A stretch of 38,114 bases of DNA from CAWDMN01 sp963803155 (GCA_963803155.1 CAWDMN010000028.1:1-38114); one strand, 5' to 3'; shown: positions 8,453 to 16,761, numbered from the stretch's first letter. A program made the numbers and translations. Notes: generated by a model not told the origin, from the sequence alone.

Positions 8453-9022
8453 CTACGGAGCCCGAACCTCCCGTCCCACCTCCGCCGCTGGAGGAGGTGT
8501 CCCCCCCCCCTGCATGCCCATTCCTCCGCTCGCTGAATTTGTTCCCCCCATTTGGGAGCGCGAGCGCATGCGCATTTCCCGTTTGCCATTCCGATCGGCG
8601 GACAGATAATTCAAGTAGAAAATGCGAGTCGACAAACCCGGCCGGGTAACTCGGAGCAAATTGCCACTTAGCTTGTATTCCAAACCCATGCCTGGGAGAA
8701 CAGAGTCCAAAACCTCTTCCAAGGTGGCATCTTTCATATCCAGCGCGGGGATGATGACATCAATCCCTGGATCGAGGACCAAGCTATATCCGGCATCTCT
8801 GGTCAATAACAAGAGTACTTCCCGCAATTTGGCATCCTTCAAGTTGAGGGAGAACCGGTCTTTTTCCTGGCGCAATCCCGGCGCCAGCTCTTCTTGAATT
8901 TTAGTGGCAGGCTTTAATTCTTGAGCGCTGCAATAACAAGGATGACAAAGGAGGAGTGGAAGACATATCCAAAGTGTCCTTGAGAGTTTATTGATCAGCG
9001 TGTCTAGTTGTGGCGTTTTCAT
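8453..9022 (-). CDS. Secretin, N-terminal part (frameshifted)
   Basis: 189 residues from the ATG at 9022, which has GGAGGGG directly upstream; the frame extends to a TTG at 9037. A signal peptide ends near CYCSAQE. It is followed by a short secretin/TonB N-terminal (STN/N0) domain: FSLNLKDAKLREVLLLLTRD, then ALDMKDATLEEVLDSVLPGM and LEYKLSGNLLRVTRPG. This layout is typical of MshL/PilQ secretins. The frame then runs through a Gly/Met-rich stretch into the G tract at 8501-8510 and ends 22 codons beyond the cluster GMGMQGGG. The rest of the secretin continues in another frame at 7293-8387. One base more or two less in the tract would give a full-length protein of about 575 residues. Confidence 0.88.
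   Translation of the reverse strand: MKTPQLDTLINKLSRTLWICLPLLLCHPCYCSAQELKPATKIQEELAPGLRQEKDRFSLNLKDAKLREVLLLLTRDAGYSLVLDPGIDVIIPALDMKDATLEEVLDSVLPGMGLEYKLSGNLLRVTRPGLSTRIFYLNYLSADRNGKREMRMRSRSQMGGTNSASGGMGMQGGGTPPPAAEVGREVRAP
8501..8510 (-). repeat. Homopolymer G10 tract at the secretin frameshift
   Basis: Ten consecutive C residues on the plus strand (G on the coding strand) lie inside the secretin gene, exactly where the two reading frames must join. With 8 or 11 G the protein is full length. With 10 it stops soon after. Such tracts slip in replication and are used as on/off switches in some surface genes; they are also common sites of sequencing error. Confidence 0.9.
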
Positions 9023-9065
9023 TTCCCCTCCCTGCAATGATTCCCGTCAATATCATCTTCCTGCG

Positions 9066-9740
9066 TCAAGGACCAGTGGCAGTGGGAGCCACGGCACCCC
9101 AATAGTATCCGCGGATTTTTAAACGGTATTGGGGTGGACTGCTGCCCCCTTCCACATTTACCGTTGCGAGGTTCACCAGAGCCGGGAAATTGCCCAGGTG
9201 ATCCAAGAAGCTGAACACTTTCGAATATCCGGTCTGGACGGTCATTTGCCATTCCAAAGCAGGCAGATCCAAATTCATGAGCCGGTTCAGCTCAATCCGG
9301 TTCTCGCTCTTCAAACCTGGCCATGCCGATAGATGTTGACGGGCATTGCTGCTTGCCGGCAGGTATTTCCCGCGTACTGGTTGTCCACCCATTTCCACGC
9401 TCAAGACCAGTAATCCCTGATCGCGTGCCTCTTCCGCTAAGGCGTCGACCAGGAGACTGCTGAATTTCAGCAGTTCACTGGCATTGGAAACCTGCTTGAT
9501 CCGGCCGAGGTAACGTTCCTGAATAGCCGCACAAGACTGGGCTTCGCCGACAGCTTCCGGCAAAATCTCTATCCCGGTCATGGGATTGGCCGATGTCTGG
9601 GATTCCAATTGTTGTCCCAACTCGAGGATTCTCTGATAGGGGGGGCGAATAGCCCACCAATAAATCAGGGCTGGGATCAATCCGAACACCAGCAGGAATA
9701 AAGCGATTCGGCTCCCTGTATTTTCCCAAAACTGGTTCAT
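9066..9740 (-). CDS. PilO/MshJ-like pilus assembly protein
   Basis: 224 residues with a short cytoplasmic N-terminus, one membrane helix at about 12-31 (IALFLLVFGLIPALIYWWAI), a helical region, and a C-terminal half with a ferredoxin-like pattern (LEWQMTVQTGYSKVFSFLDH, LVNLATVNVEGG). This is the layout of PilO and GspM, bitopic proteins linking the inner-membrane platform to the secretin. The ATG overlaps the stop of the preceding gene by four bases (ATGA), and the secretin starts 43 bases downstream, so these genes form one operon. The sequence is weakly conserved, so the call rests on architecture and neighbours as much as on motifs. Confidence 0.75.
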   Translation of the reverse strand: MNQFWENTGSRIALFLLVFGLIPALIYWWAIRPPYQRILELGQQLESQTSANPMTGIEILPEAVGEAQSCAAIQERYLGRIKQVSNASELLKFSSLLVDALAEEARDQGLLVLSVEMGGQPVRGKYLPASSNARQHLSAWPGLKSENRIELNRLMNLDLPALEWQMTVQTGYSKVFSFLDHLGNFPALVNLATVNVEGGSSPPQYRLKIRGYYWGAVAPTATGP

Positions 9741-10378
9741 AGACCGGTCCTCGACGGAATGGGGAGAGCCGAAAGCTCCCGAATTGCTGGGCCCAAAGCC
9801 AACCGCTTCATCCCCTTGGCGGTTTTAATCTCAACATAATCACGTTCAATGACGGTTACTTTCCCTCCGTTCACTATTGAATTCACTTTGCGGAGTGAGC
9901 CATCAATCACGGCATATCGCCTCTCCCCTTGCACTAAAATGGCGGACAACTCATACACCGGCTCAGGGGCTTCAATCTTGGGGGGAGCGACAGGAACAAG
10001 CACGTCCCCCCTGGCGAGCGGTTCCATCGCCTGTTCCCGGAAGGGATCCCGGTCGGGCCAATGCCAGTCAATCTTTGGCGAGATCTGCCTCTCGACCAAA
10101 ATGGTTTTTCTGGCTTCCAGTTGAAGCTGCTCATAAGCCAAAGCGGGGCGGGGCAATGCTTCGCCTGAACCAGTTGGGACGGGACTCAATGTGGGGGCAG
10201 CCGCAACCAGGCTAGCCTCACTCGATGAAGGAGAGTTTGATCCCCCTTCAGCCGCCAGCTGAACAGTCTCTTCTTCCTTACTTTTATTCTTCCTCCCCAA
10301 AAAAAAGTCGAAGTCATAAATCACGACTCCGAGCACTCCAGCCAGAAGCAATGCAACAAGCCACTTTGTTTTGGCCAT
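9737..10378 (-). CDS. PilP/GspC-like pilus assembly protein
   Basis: 213 residues: an N-terminal membrane anchor at about 6-27, a low-complexity Ser/Pro/Ala periplasmic linker, the motif DRDPFREQA at about 110, and a C-terminal HR-like beta domain (YELSAILVQGERRYAVIDGS, then VNGGKVTVIERDYVEI). This pattern is shared by GspC, GspB, PilP and MshK, inner-membrane partners of the secretin. It overlaps the PilO-like gene by four bases. Which subfamily name fits is uncertain. A gap of 366 bases separates it from the PilM-PilN gene upstream, so a second promoter is possible. Confidence 0.75.
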   Translation of the reverse strand: MAKTKWLVALLLAGVLGVVIYDFDFFLGRKNKSKEEETVQLAAEGGSNSPSSSEASLVAAAPTLSPVPTGSGEALPRPALAYEQLQLEARKTILVERQISPKIDWHWPDRDPFREQAMEPLARGDVLVPVAPPKIEAPEPVYELSAILVQGERRYAVIDGSLRKVNSIVNGGKVTVIERDYVEIKTAKGMKRLALGPAIRELSALPIPSRTGL

Positions 10379-10744
10379 GCCAAATCCCTCGATAAATTTC
10401 AGGCGGCGCTTAGGGGTTCCGTTCCCGGGAAAAATTCAGATTCTTCAAGAAAGGTCCCAATGTTCCATCCAAGTCCCATGAGCGCCGGTTTAATTTCTCC
10501 CCATTTCTTCAGATGGTGAGGGCCAGGGAGAGGAGACATCTTTGTTATCGGTGTGCCAAAGGGGAACTTTAATTCCTAAAGACTTGGAATCCCAAGCTTA
10601 GGACAGGAATTTAAACACCCTTTTTAAGCAAGGAAACACTCCTCAAAAGTTGGACCGTTACGGCTTTCAACTTGAGGACGAAGAGAGAAACAGTACGGTT
10701 TCCGTCCAGCAAGCCCAAGCAATCACACGTGGTCACCAGAATTG
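10379..10744. other. 366-base gap inside the pilus operon
   Basis: Between the PilM-PilN stop and the PilP-like start. I see no ORF, strong hairpin or convincing promoter. No core of the dispersed repeat family is present here. Confidence 0.5.
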
Positions 10745-12319
10745 TTATACACGGGGAGTGGCATAGCTAAGCAGCCCTCTTAGGCTGAAGGTGAGATGAT
10801 TCTTCCTGTTGCTGGAGATCCCCGGCTCACCAGTCTCCAGGTCGATGATTTCGATGTCGGAAAACTGAAATGGCTGGAGACTGGAGAGTTGTCGCAAGCG
10901 GGATTGAAAGCTTTGCAGGAGCTGTTGCGACAAGGAACCGTTCGGAGCGGCAATCTCCGCACGGAGGTTTACTTGCCACCCTCCAGATTTTTCCTGGGCC
11001 TCAAAGCTGGTAATCGTCAATTCCCTGGGAGCCATATCCGCCAAACTCCGGACCAACTGACCCAAGGCATGATGCTTTTGATCGAGCCATTGGCTGGCTC
11101 GTAGAAAACCCAGGGCTTGGCTGCGCATTTCCAACAGCTTTTGGAAATGGGTTTCCGGCCTCGACAATCCCGCGTTTGCCGGCAAGGCCGCTGCCGCATG
11201 CCGGTCCAATTGGTCTGCTTCCTGGCGGACTAAAAACCAAATCAAGCCAAGGATCCCATAAAAAAATATAACGGCAGCGGCTAACAGATAGGACCGTTTT
11301 ATCTGGGTTGGTTGGGCCCGGGTCTCTTTCGGAAGGAAATCGATATATTTTTCGAATCGGCTATGCAAGGAGGCAACCGCCGGAATATTGAACAGCACCG
11401 GCCCCCCATCACGTTTCTCCGCGGGACCGGCTTGAATATCGAAACGATCCGGAGCAGCCACCACCAAGCTGATGGGGATGCTGAAAGCGCTGGAGAGGAG
11501 AGCCTTGACAGCTTCCACACGGGGGGTTGAGCCATAAAGAAATATCTGGCTAATATTTTCATTCCGGTATTGCTGCTTAAAATATTGCAGAGTCCGGCCA
11601 ATTTCCAAAAGAAGCTTTTCTTCATCCATCTCCCCGGATGCTTGATCAGACATAGCTTCCGCGGAATCAACGGCGGACCGCCCAACCAGGAACCGGCGCT
11701 CCATCCCCCAGATGCCGCGCCGGAAAAGGCTGATGCACCCTTCCAGAGAATTGACTTCCACCAGAGCTGTGTTCTCCCCAGGGCTAAAGAGTTTTTCGCG
11801 CATCAAATGGCAGACCATTTGCGCATGAGAAGTAAAACCAATGGGATGCAGCTCTTTCGCTCGCAATGTTTTCAGGATGGATTGAACCAATCCCTTGGGA
11901 ATTTGCGCGCAGAGAATCGGCTCGATGAGCCGGTCTTCTTCCTGCCATCGTCCGAAAGAGTAAAAGGAAAGCTGCTCCTGCTCCTCCAGAGGGGTTTCGA
12001 ACCGTTTCAACTCACGACGCAACACTACTTCGCGTTGGGACCCCTTCATGGGGGGGAGAGTGACCAGTTGATGGTGGATTGAAGGGGAGACAATCACAAT
12101 GGCAATTTCACGGCAGGGCAAATCTGGAGCGAGAAGGCGATTCAGGGCCGTAAGCATTGAATTGAAATCGCCCGGTTCGAGAGGGGTCTCACCCAGCTGC
12201 CGAATCCGAATCGGCTTGAGGTTCGGTTCGATACAGTGCAGTCTGGCACTGAGCAAGCCGATCTCCAGCAAAAGAAACGGGGTCGTTTTTTTCCGAAATT
12301 CACGCATGGCCTTAATCAT
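10745..12319 (-). CDS. PilM-PilN fusion (MshI/GspL-like) inner-membrane platform protein
   Basis: 524 residues. The N-terminal 320 or so have the PilM/GspL actin-like pattern (PFLLLEIGLLSARL, ENTALVEVNSLEGCISLFRR, QIFLYGSTPRVEAVKALLSS). A single membrane helix follows at about 343-364. The C-terminal periplasmic part (coiled region, then LADMAPRELTITSFEAQEK and repeated beta strands) is PilN-like. In most type IV pilus loci these are separate pilM and pilN genes; one chain is the arrangement of GspL and of MSHA MshI. The protein connects the GspE motor to the periplasmic ring. The first ATG at 12319 has GGAGGG about 12 bases upstream; a second ATG four codons in is an alternative. Confidence 0.8.
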   Translation of the reverse strand: MIKAMREFRKKTTPFLLLEIGLLSARLHCIEPNLKPIRIRQLGETPLEPGDFNSMLTALNRLLAPDLPCREIAIVIVSPSIHHQLVTLPPMKGSQREVVLRRELKRFETPLEEQEQLSFYSFGRWQEEDRLIEPILCAQIPKGLVQSILKTLRAKELHPIGFTSHAQMVCHLMREKLFSPGENTALVEVNSLEGCISLFRRGIWGMERRFLVGRSAVDSAEAMSDQASGEMDEEKLLLEIGRTLQYFKQQYRNENISQIFLYGSTPRVEAVKALLSSAFSIPISLVVAAPDRFDIQAGPAEKRDGGPVLFNIPAVASLHSRFEKYIDFLPKETRAQPTQIKRSYLLAAAVIFFYGILGLIWFLVRQEADQLDRHAAAALPANAGLSRPETHFQKLLEMRSQALGFLRASQWLDQKHHALGQLVRSLADMAPRELTITSFEAQEKSGGWQVNLRAEIAAPNGSLSQQLLQSFQSRLRQLSSLQPFQFSDIEIIDLETGEPGISSNRKNHLTFSLRGLLSYATPRV

Positions 12320-12410
12320 GTTCGATCAATCCCTCCGAGGTCTTCTGACGATTCATGCCTTCGGAACCCTGCTGGAATTCGCGCTAGGCTAAGGTGGGGA
12401 AGGATTTGTC

Positions 12411-12555
12411 CTCCCTAGAAAATCCCCCTTTGAAGGGGGTGGCGTCCGCTTGCGGGCGTCGGGGGATGTCGAGACCTACCGACAAGACATCCCCCTTGTG
12501 CTACCGCGCCATCCCCCTTGTGCTACCGCGCCATCCCCATTCAAAGGGGGAATAA
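12411..12555. repeat. Half-core plus variable hairpin segment of the dispersed repeat family
   Basis: Starts with the half-core CTCCCTAGAAAAT (12411-12423). A large inverted segment follows, with outer arms AATCCCCCTTTGAAGGGGG and CCCCATTCAAAGGGGGAAT and inner GC-rich hairpins (GTCCGCTTGCGGGC region). The conserved 55-bp core follows directly. The same order, half-core, hairpin, core, is seen near 26.4 and 36.6 kb. It lies between the second pseudopilin and the PilM-PilN gene. Confidence 0.8.
12489..12532. repeat. 22-bp tandem duplication within the hairpin segment
   Basis: ATCCCCCTTGTGCTACCGCGCC occurs twice head to tail (12489-12510 and 12511-12532), then a third start ATCCCC. It sits on one side of the long hairpin and makes its arms unequal, suggesting slippage inside the element. 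Confidence 0.9.
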
Positions 12556-12610
12556 ATTTTCATTCTCTTGTTGAGCCAGCCGTGCTGGCATGTGCAGCTC
12601 CTAAGAAAAT
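12556..12610 (+). repeat. 55-bp core of the dispersed repeat, copy A
   Basis: Runs from ATTTTCATTCTCTTGTTGAG through the small palindrome GCCAGCCGTGCTGGC to AGCTCCTAAGAAAAT. Aligns without gaps to copies at 26516-26570 and 26686-26740, and to an inverted copy near 36548-36597. Another hairpin with 8-bp arms (GCGGAGTC, 12645-12652; GACTCCGC, 12660-12667) follows. Confidence 0.85.
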
Positions 12611-12731
12611 CCCTGCCGCACAGTGAAGGACAGCGGATTGTAGCGCGGAGTCGATTGTTGACTCCGCGGCTTTTGGCTCGGCGAGTCGTCCCTGCTGGCT
12701 CCCAAGCGAACTGCAACTTTTCAAACACCCT

Positions 12732-13502
12732 CTATGGACGCAAGCCCACATTCTGAAAGACAGTAGCTCCAGCCCGGCAAAACACCGTGAGGGTGGCAGT
12801 TACGGGTGGCTGAGGTCCTGCCGGCCCATCCGGGTCTCCGCTTACAATCAGGGCATGGATCCCTTGCGGCAATAAGGGACTGACAAAAGGGCCGTTCAAG
12901 GGCAAAGTCACGGCCTGTGAAGTCTCCACCCCATTGACTGCCCAGTAAAAGGTAGTCCCGGTCCCTTTTTGAACATAGGCCCCGCCTCCCGTTGCATCTA
13001 GCACCTGCACATTGACATTGATAATGCCAGTCGTGAACGCGATTGGCTGGGAAGGATAGACCATGTCATCCGCATTCCCTGCTATGCAATCCGGTCCGGC
13101 ACTACGAATCTGCCCCCCGGCGAGAGTGAGGGGTGTCCCCCACCCATCCACCGGCCTGCCCGCAAGAATTCCGTCGAGCAGATAAGGGCCCCGCCAGCCC
13201 ATGCCCACATTGCCTGTGTGGGCTGTCGTATAGAGCGGGAGCCCGGACTGGGCCAACAATTCAGTAAGTGTGGCATTGGGAAGCCTGCCAATGTCAGCTA
13301 AGAATCCGCTTCCGGATTGCCCATCCGCCCCCATGATCGCTTCATAAGCAGCCTTGAGTCGTTTTTGTGTGAGGTCGATCCGAGAGCTATCCAGAGAACG
13401 GATCGCAATAGGGGCCAAGGCACCCGCCAGGATTGCCATGATCGCAATAACGACAATCACTTCAATCAGGGTGAATCCATTTACTCGTCTGTTCCCTATC
13501 AT
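12732..13502 (-). CDS. Type II/IV pseudopilin, GspG/H-like
   Basis: About 256 residues with a prepilin signal: short basic leader MIGNRRVNG, then FTLIEVIVVIAIMAILAGAL, where cleavage after glycine and methylation of phenylalanine are expected, with glutamate at +5. The globular part contains WRGPYLLDG and VDGWGTPLTL, a pseudopilin pattern, followed by a long beta-rich C-terminal extension with a possible Ig-like or carbohydrate-binding shape (VTATLTVFCRAGATVFQNVG). Two ATGs are adjacent (13505 and 13502); GGAG lies at better distance from the second. It sits 44 bases after gspF. The protein is larger than the classical major pseudopilin and could be a minor or adhesin-like pilin; prepilin peptidase must be encoded elsewhere. 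Confidence 0.83.
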   Translation of the reverse strand: MIGNRRVNGFTLIEVIVVIAIMAILAGALAPIAIRSLDSSRIDLTQKRLKAAYEAIMGADGQSGSGFLADIGRLPNATLTELLAQSGLPLYTTAHTGNVGMGWRGPYLLDGILAGRPVDGWGTPLTLAGGQIRSAGPDCIAGNADDMVYPSQPIAFTTGIINVNVQVLDATGGGAYVQKGTGTTFYWAVNGVETSQAVTLPLNGPFVSPLLPQGIHALIVSGDPDGPAGPQPPVTATLTVFCRAGATVFQNVGLRP

Positions 13503-13546
13503 CATATGCTCCTCGAAAATCCATTCCTGACACGGGCTGACTTTCC

Positions 13547-14161
13547 TTACTTATTTATCGATGTGCCAAACTGATAAATGGGCAGCAAAATTGCCAAGGC
13601 TATGAAGACTACCAGCCCCCCCAGGGAAATCAGAATCAAGGGTTCCAAAATAGTAAAAGCCCGCTTGATCGCCGCGGGAATCTCGCGGTCATAATAAATC
13701 GCCACTTTTTTTAAAGTCCCATCCAGGTTGCCTGTTTCTTCCCCTGCCGCCAACATTTGAACCACAAAACTAGGAAAATCCCCGCTTTGTCGCAGTCGCC
13801 GGGACAAGGTTTCTCCAGATTCCACCGCCACTCTCACCCGTCGCAAAATTTTCGCGATCACCAAGTTTCCCACGAGTTTTTCCACGATTTCCAGGGCAGT
13901 TAAAGTGTCGATACCAGCTGCGTGGAGAATGCTGAAATGGTGAGCAAATCGCGAAAGAGCTACTTTCCGGTTTAATTCGCCAAGAACTGGAATCTGAAGG
14001 ATGAGACGATCAAGCAATAGCCTGCCTTTTTCGCTTCGTGAAAGTAGATACCACCCGGCAACAGGCACTGCGATCAAAAAGGGGCAGACCGTACCAGTAG
14101 TCCAAAAATGCATTGGAAACCGCGATGACGAGCCGCGTCGGCAAAGGCAATGGAACACCAA
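13547..14161 (-). CDS. gspF: GspF/PilC platform protein, C-terminal part (frameshifted)
   Basis: C-terminal half of the polytopic inner-membrane platform protein: GRLLLDRLILQIPVLGELNR, KVALSRFAHHFSILHAAGID and SFVVQMLAAGEETGNLD, ending in a last membrane helix (ILISLGGLVVFIALAILLPI). The first 25 or so residues of this ORF are not GspF-like; true sequence in this frame starts near LIAVPVAGWYLL (about 14080). Between the N-terminal ORF and this one, a third frame encodes the missing FPKFTKLLMQFGVPLPLP segment, so two single-base insertions are needed to explain the break. The GspF family recruits the GspE ATPase and organises pseudopilin assembly. Confidence 0.85.
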   Translation of the reverse strand: MVFHCLCRRGSSSRFPMHFWTTGTVCPFLIAVPVAGWYLLSRSEKGRLLLDRLILQIPVLGELNRKVALSRFAHHFSILHAAGIDTLTALEIVEKLVGNLVIAKILRRVRVAVESGETLSRRLRQSGDFPSFVVQMLAAGEETGNLDGTLKKVAIYYDREIPAAIKRAFTILEPLILISLGGLVVFIALAILLPIYQFGTSINK

Positions 14162-14751
14162 ATTGCATCAGCAATTTGGTGAATTTGGGAAGAAGTGAAA
14201 GTCATCAACAGGATGACAACCCCTACTAACAATACAATCAAGAGCAAAGGATAAGTGCTGCTCTGTTTCACTTGAGCACGGATCTCTTGTTGCCATTCCA
14301 AGTGAGCCACCATCTCTTTTAAGCGTTCATCCAGTTGGCCGGTCGCCTCGCCAGTACGAACCATTTGAATATAATGAGTGTCGAAAATCCGGGAATAAGG
14401 AAGCAGCGCTTCGGAAAAGGAGGCTCCGGCGGAAAGACGGTTGAGCAACCCATCAATCAAGGTTTGGTAGCGGAGATCATGAGTTTCCCGAGCCAGGGAA
14501 TTCAGCCCTTCCATCAAGGGGACTCCGGCTTCGAGAAAGGTAGCCATATGAATGGTGAAAGCCAGCAATTGCTTGTGCGGGAGCCTCAACTGGCCGGGGT
14601 GGATTCGGCCTTTCTTTCTTTCCCGGGCCTTCAGCAGAAAAAGATCTTGCTCTCGCAATTGGAGGTAAAGGAGGTCCTCACTGGGAGCATATAAAGCTCC
14701 ACTGTTGTCCTTGCCACTTGGTGAACGGGCGATGTATTCGAAAATCGGCAT
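14074..14751 (-). CDS. gspF: GspF/PilC platform protein, N-terminal part (frameshifted)
   Basis: Starts at the ATG at 14751 (MPIFEYIARSPSGKDNSGAL), one base after the gspE stop; the open frame extends upstream into gspE but that part is not GspF-like. The first GspF domain follows: KQLLAFTIHMATFLEAGVPL, MEGLNSLARETHD, FDTHYIQMVRTGEATGQLDE, and membrane helix YPLLLIVLLVGVVILLMTF. Right after MTFT the frame is lost. Removing one T of ACTTCTTCCC (about 14190) would give MTFTLPKFTKLL, exactly what the family predicts. The remaining C-terminal residues of this ORF are out-of-frame sequence. Together with 13547-14161 this was one gene of about 400 codons. Confidence 0.87.
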   Translation of the reverse strand: MPIFEYIARSPSGKDNSGALYAPSEDLLYLQLREQDLFLLKARERKKGRIHPGQLRLPHKQLLAFTIHMATFLEAGVPLMEGLNSLARETHDLRYQTLIDGLLNRLSAGASFSEALLPYSRIFDTHYIQMVRTGEATGQLDERLKEMVAHLEWQQEIRAQVKQSSTYPLLLIVLLVGVVILLMTFTSSQIHQIADAIWCSIAFADAARHRGFQCIFGLLVRSAPF

Positions 14752-14752
14752 C

Positions 14753-16441
14753 TTAAAAGCCCTCGTAAGTCGTGCGGACAGCCTCTTCCACGGTCGTTTG
14801 CCCCAGCAATGCTTTGTCTCGCGCATCCTCGAGAAGAGGGCGCATCCCTTCTTGTTTCGCGGCAGCGGCGATCTCCCGGTGGGAAGCGCGATTGATGATC
14901 ATTTCCTGCAAACCTGGAGATACCCGGAGCACCTCAAACAATCCGCCCCGGCCCCGATACCCAGTGTTATTGCAATGCGAACAGCCTTTCCCATGATAGA
15001 AGATCTGTCCCGTCCGATGATCTAGGTTCATCTTCTCCAAATGCCAGGGATCAGGAGTGTGGGGTTCCTTGCAGCGCGGACAGATCCGCCGGAAGAGCCG
15101 TTGGGCCACCACCAAGATCAGGGAAGAGGCCAAGATGTGCGGCGACTGGCCCATTTCCATCATCCGAGGAATAGCCCCGGCGGCATTGTTGGTGTGCAGA
15201 GTGGAAAGCAGCAAATGGCCCGTCAAGGCCGCTCTGACACTCATATCAGCCGTTTCGCCATCGCGGATTTCTCCCACCAGAATGACATCGGGATCTTGCC
15301 GGAGAAAAGAGCGCAGGCCGGCGGCAAATGTCAAGCCGGCTTTAAGGTTCACCTGGGCTTGCCGGATGAGTGGAATCTCGTATTCCACCGGGTCCTCGAT
15401 GGTCATGATGTTTTTCTCGAGGGAGTTGGCAAAATTCAGCGCGGAATAAAGCGTGGTGGTTTTCCCCGACCCGGTGGGGCCGGTCACCAGGATCATTCCA
15501 AAAGGACGTGTAAGAGCTTTGCGCAGCTCCTCCAGATTTTTTTCATCCAGCCCCAATTGATCCAACCCAATAATGAGTTTTGATTTGTCCAAGAACCGGA
15601 GAACGATGTTTTCCCCAAAAATAGTGGGGAAAAAAGAGGCTCGGATGTCGACGGGACGCTTGTCGATGGTAAAGGAAATTCGGCCATCTTGCGGCATCCG
15701 GGTTTCCGCGATGTTGGCTCCCGCCATGATTTTCAAACGGGCCGTAATGGCCGGCAGAATTTTGCGTGGCAGGGAGTTGCCCAACACGAGTATGCCATCG
15801 ACGCGGTAGCGGGTCCGCACCAATTGTTGTTCCGGCTCAATATGCAAGTCCGTGGCTTCTTTGCGCAGACTATGCACCAAGAGCAGTTCCACTAGCCGGA
15901 TAATGGGCACATCTTCCGCCCCCTGCAACGGTTCATCTTCATGGGTCTCGGCCAGAGCTTGGCGGATGCAGAGGTCGATGGTCTCCTCCACCGAACTGGC
16001 ATGCTCGTATAAACGGACGATTGCACGCATAATGGCATCCAAGGAGGATGACACCGCATGAACCATCAACTTGTTGCGGTTTTCAATTTCGGAAATGGTC
16101 ACCACATCGTAGATGTTGGCCATCGCCAAAGTTAATGTTCCATGAGAAAGAGAAACGGGAACCACTTTTTTTTCCCGGGCGAAATTTTCTGGAACGGCGG
16201 CCAAACATTCGGGGGTTACTTCCGTCCGGTCGAGATCGATGTGTTCGGTTCCAAACTGGTTGGCGAGAGCCAGGGAGAGGGATTCGGCCGAAAGAAATCC
16301 CAATTTGCGGAGAACCTCACCCAGCATCTCCCCCGTCCGCTTTTGTTGCTGCAAGGCGATTTCGAGCTGCGGACGCGAGATGGCGCCCGCAGCAATCAGC
16401 TGTTCGCCCAAAGGGACTTTTTTGACTGGCGATTGAGGCAT
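14753..16441 (-). CDS. gspE: Type II secretion / type IV pilus assembly ATPase GspE/PilB
   Basis: 562 residues from the ATG at 16441; the frame is open to a GTG at 16492. The N-terminal MshEN/GspE_N domain (LGEQLIAAGAISRPQLEIAL, LGEVLRKLGFLSAESLSLAL) precedes the hexameric ATPase core. The core has Walker A GPTGSGKTT at about 321-329, the Asp box IMTIEDPVEYEIP, Walker B VILVGEIRDGETAD, the His box LSTLHTNNAAGAIPR, and a zinc-binding pair CPRC/CSHC. All catalytic elements are intact, in contrast to the frameshifted gspF and secretin. It powers pseudopilin polymerisation from the cytoplasmic face. gspF starts one base after its stop. 320 bases separate it from gspG. Confidence 0.93.
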   Translation of the reverse strand: MPQSPVKKVPLGEQLIAAGAISRPQLEIALQQQKRTGEMLGEVLRKLGFLSAESLSLALANQFGTEHIDLDRTEVTPECLAAVPENFAREKKVVPVSLSHGTLTLAMANIYDVVTISEIENRNKLMVHAVSSSLDAIMRAIVRLYEHASSVEETIDLCIRQALAETHEDEPLQGAEDVPIIRLVELLLVHSLRKEATDLHIEPEQQLVRTRYRVDGILVLGNSLPRKILPAITARLKIMAGANIAETRMPQDGRISFTIDKRPVDIRASFFPTIFGENIVLRFLDKSKLIIGLDQLGLDEKNLEELRKALTRPFGMILVTGPTGSGKTTTLYSALNFANSLEKNIMTIEDPVEYEIPLIRQAQVNLKAGLTFAAGLRSFLRQDPDVILVGEIRDGETADMSVRAALTGHLLLSTLHTNNAAGAIPRMMEMGQSPHILASSLILVVAQRLFRRICPRCKEPHTPDPWHLEKMNLDHRTGQIFYHGKGCSHCNNTGYRGRGGLFEVLRVSPGLQEMIINRASHREIAAAAKQEGMRPLLEDARDKALLGQTTVEEAVRTTYEGF

Positions 16442-16507
16442 GTGGCCCAATATTTCCTTTCCGCTTGGATTTCCAGGTACTCTCTTTTGCACCCTCGAAA
16501 TCTCTCA

Positions 16508-16535
16508 AGCCCGCTGGATTCCCACATCTCCAGCG
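16508..16535. repeat. Perfect inverted repeat between gspG and gspE
   Basis: Nine-base arms CCCGCTGGA and TCCAGCGGG with a 10-base loop lie in the 320-base gap (16442-16761). No U tract follows on either strand, so it is not a classical terminator. It may stabilise or process the message between the abundant pseudopilin and the ATPase. The rest of this gap holds nothing I recognise. Confidence 0.6.
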
Positions 16536-16761
16536 GGTCTAGACCTCTCGTTCCAAACGGAGTTCGGAATGGATGCCCTTTGCTGAGGGGAACTCTCCTC
16601 CTGGAAGAGTGCTTCAGGGGTGTCTAAAGAGTCTGAAATGGCGGGGCAGAGCTGTCCTTAAATGGATCCGCCTCCTCGCCTTTCCAGTGAGAAATCAAAC
16701 ACCCAGCCCGGCAAAAAGGAGCGGGCGCGGGTCGTCAGAAGGTTTTAAACACTCCGACAAA

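Noticed and set aside
10600..16760. TTT-AAACAC-C motif near 10610, 12720 and 16745 as a shared regulatory site
   Set aside because: Only about nine bases are shared, positions relative to genes differ, and chance occurrence is likely.
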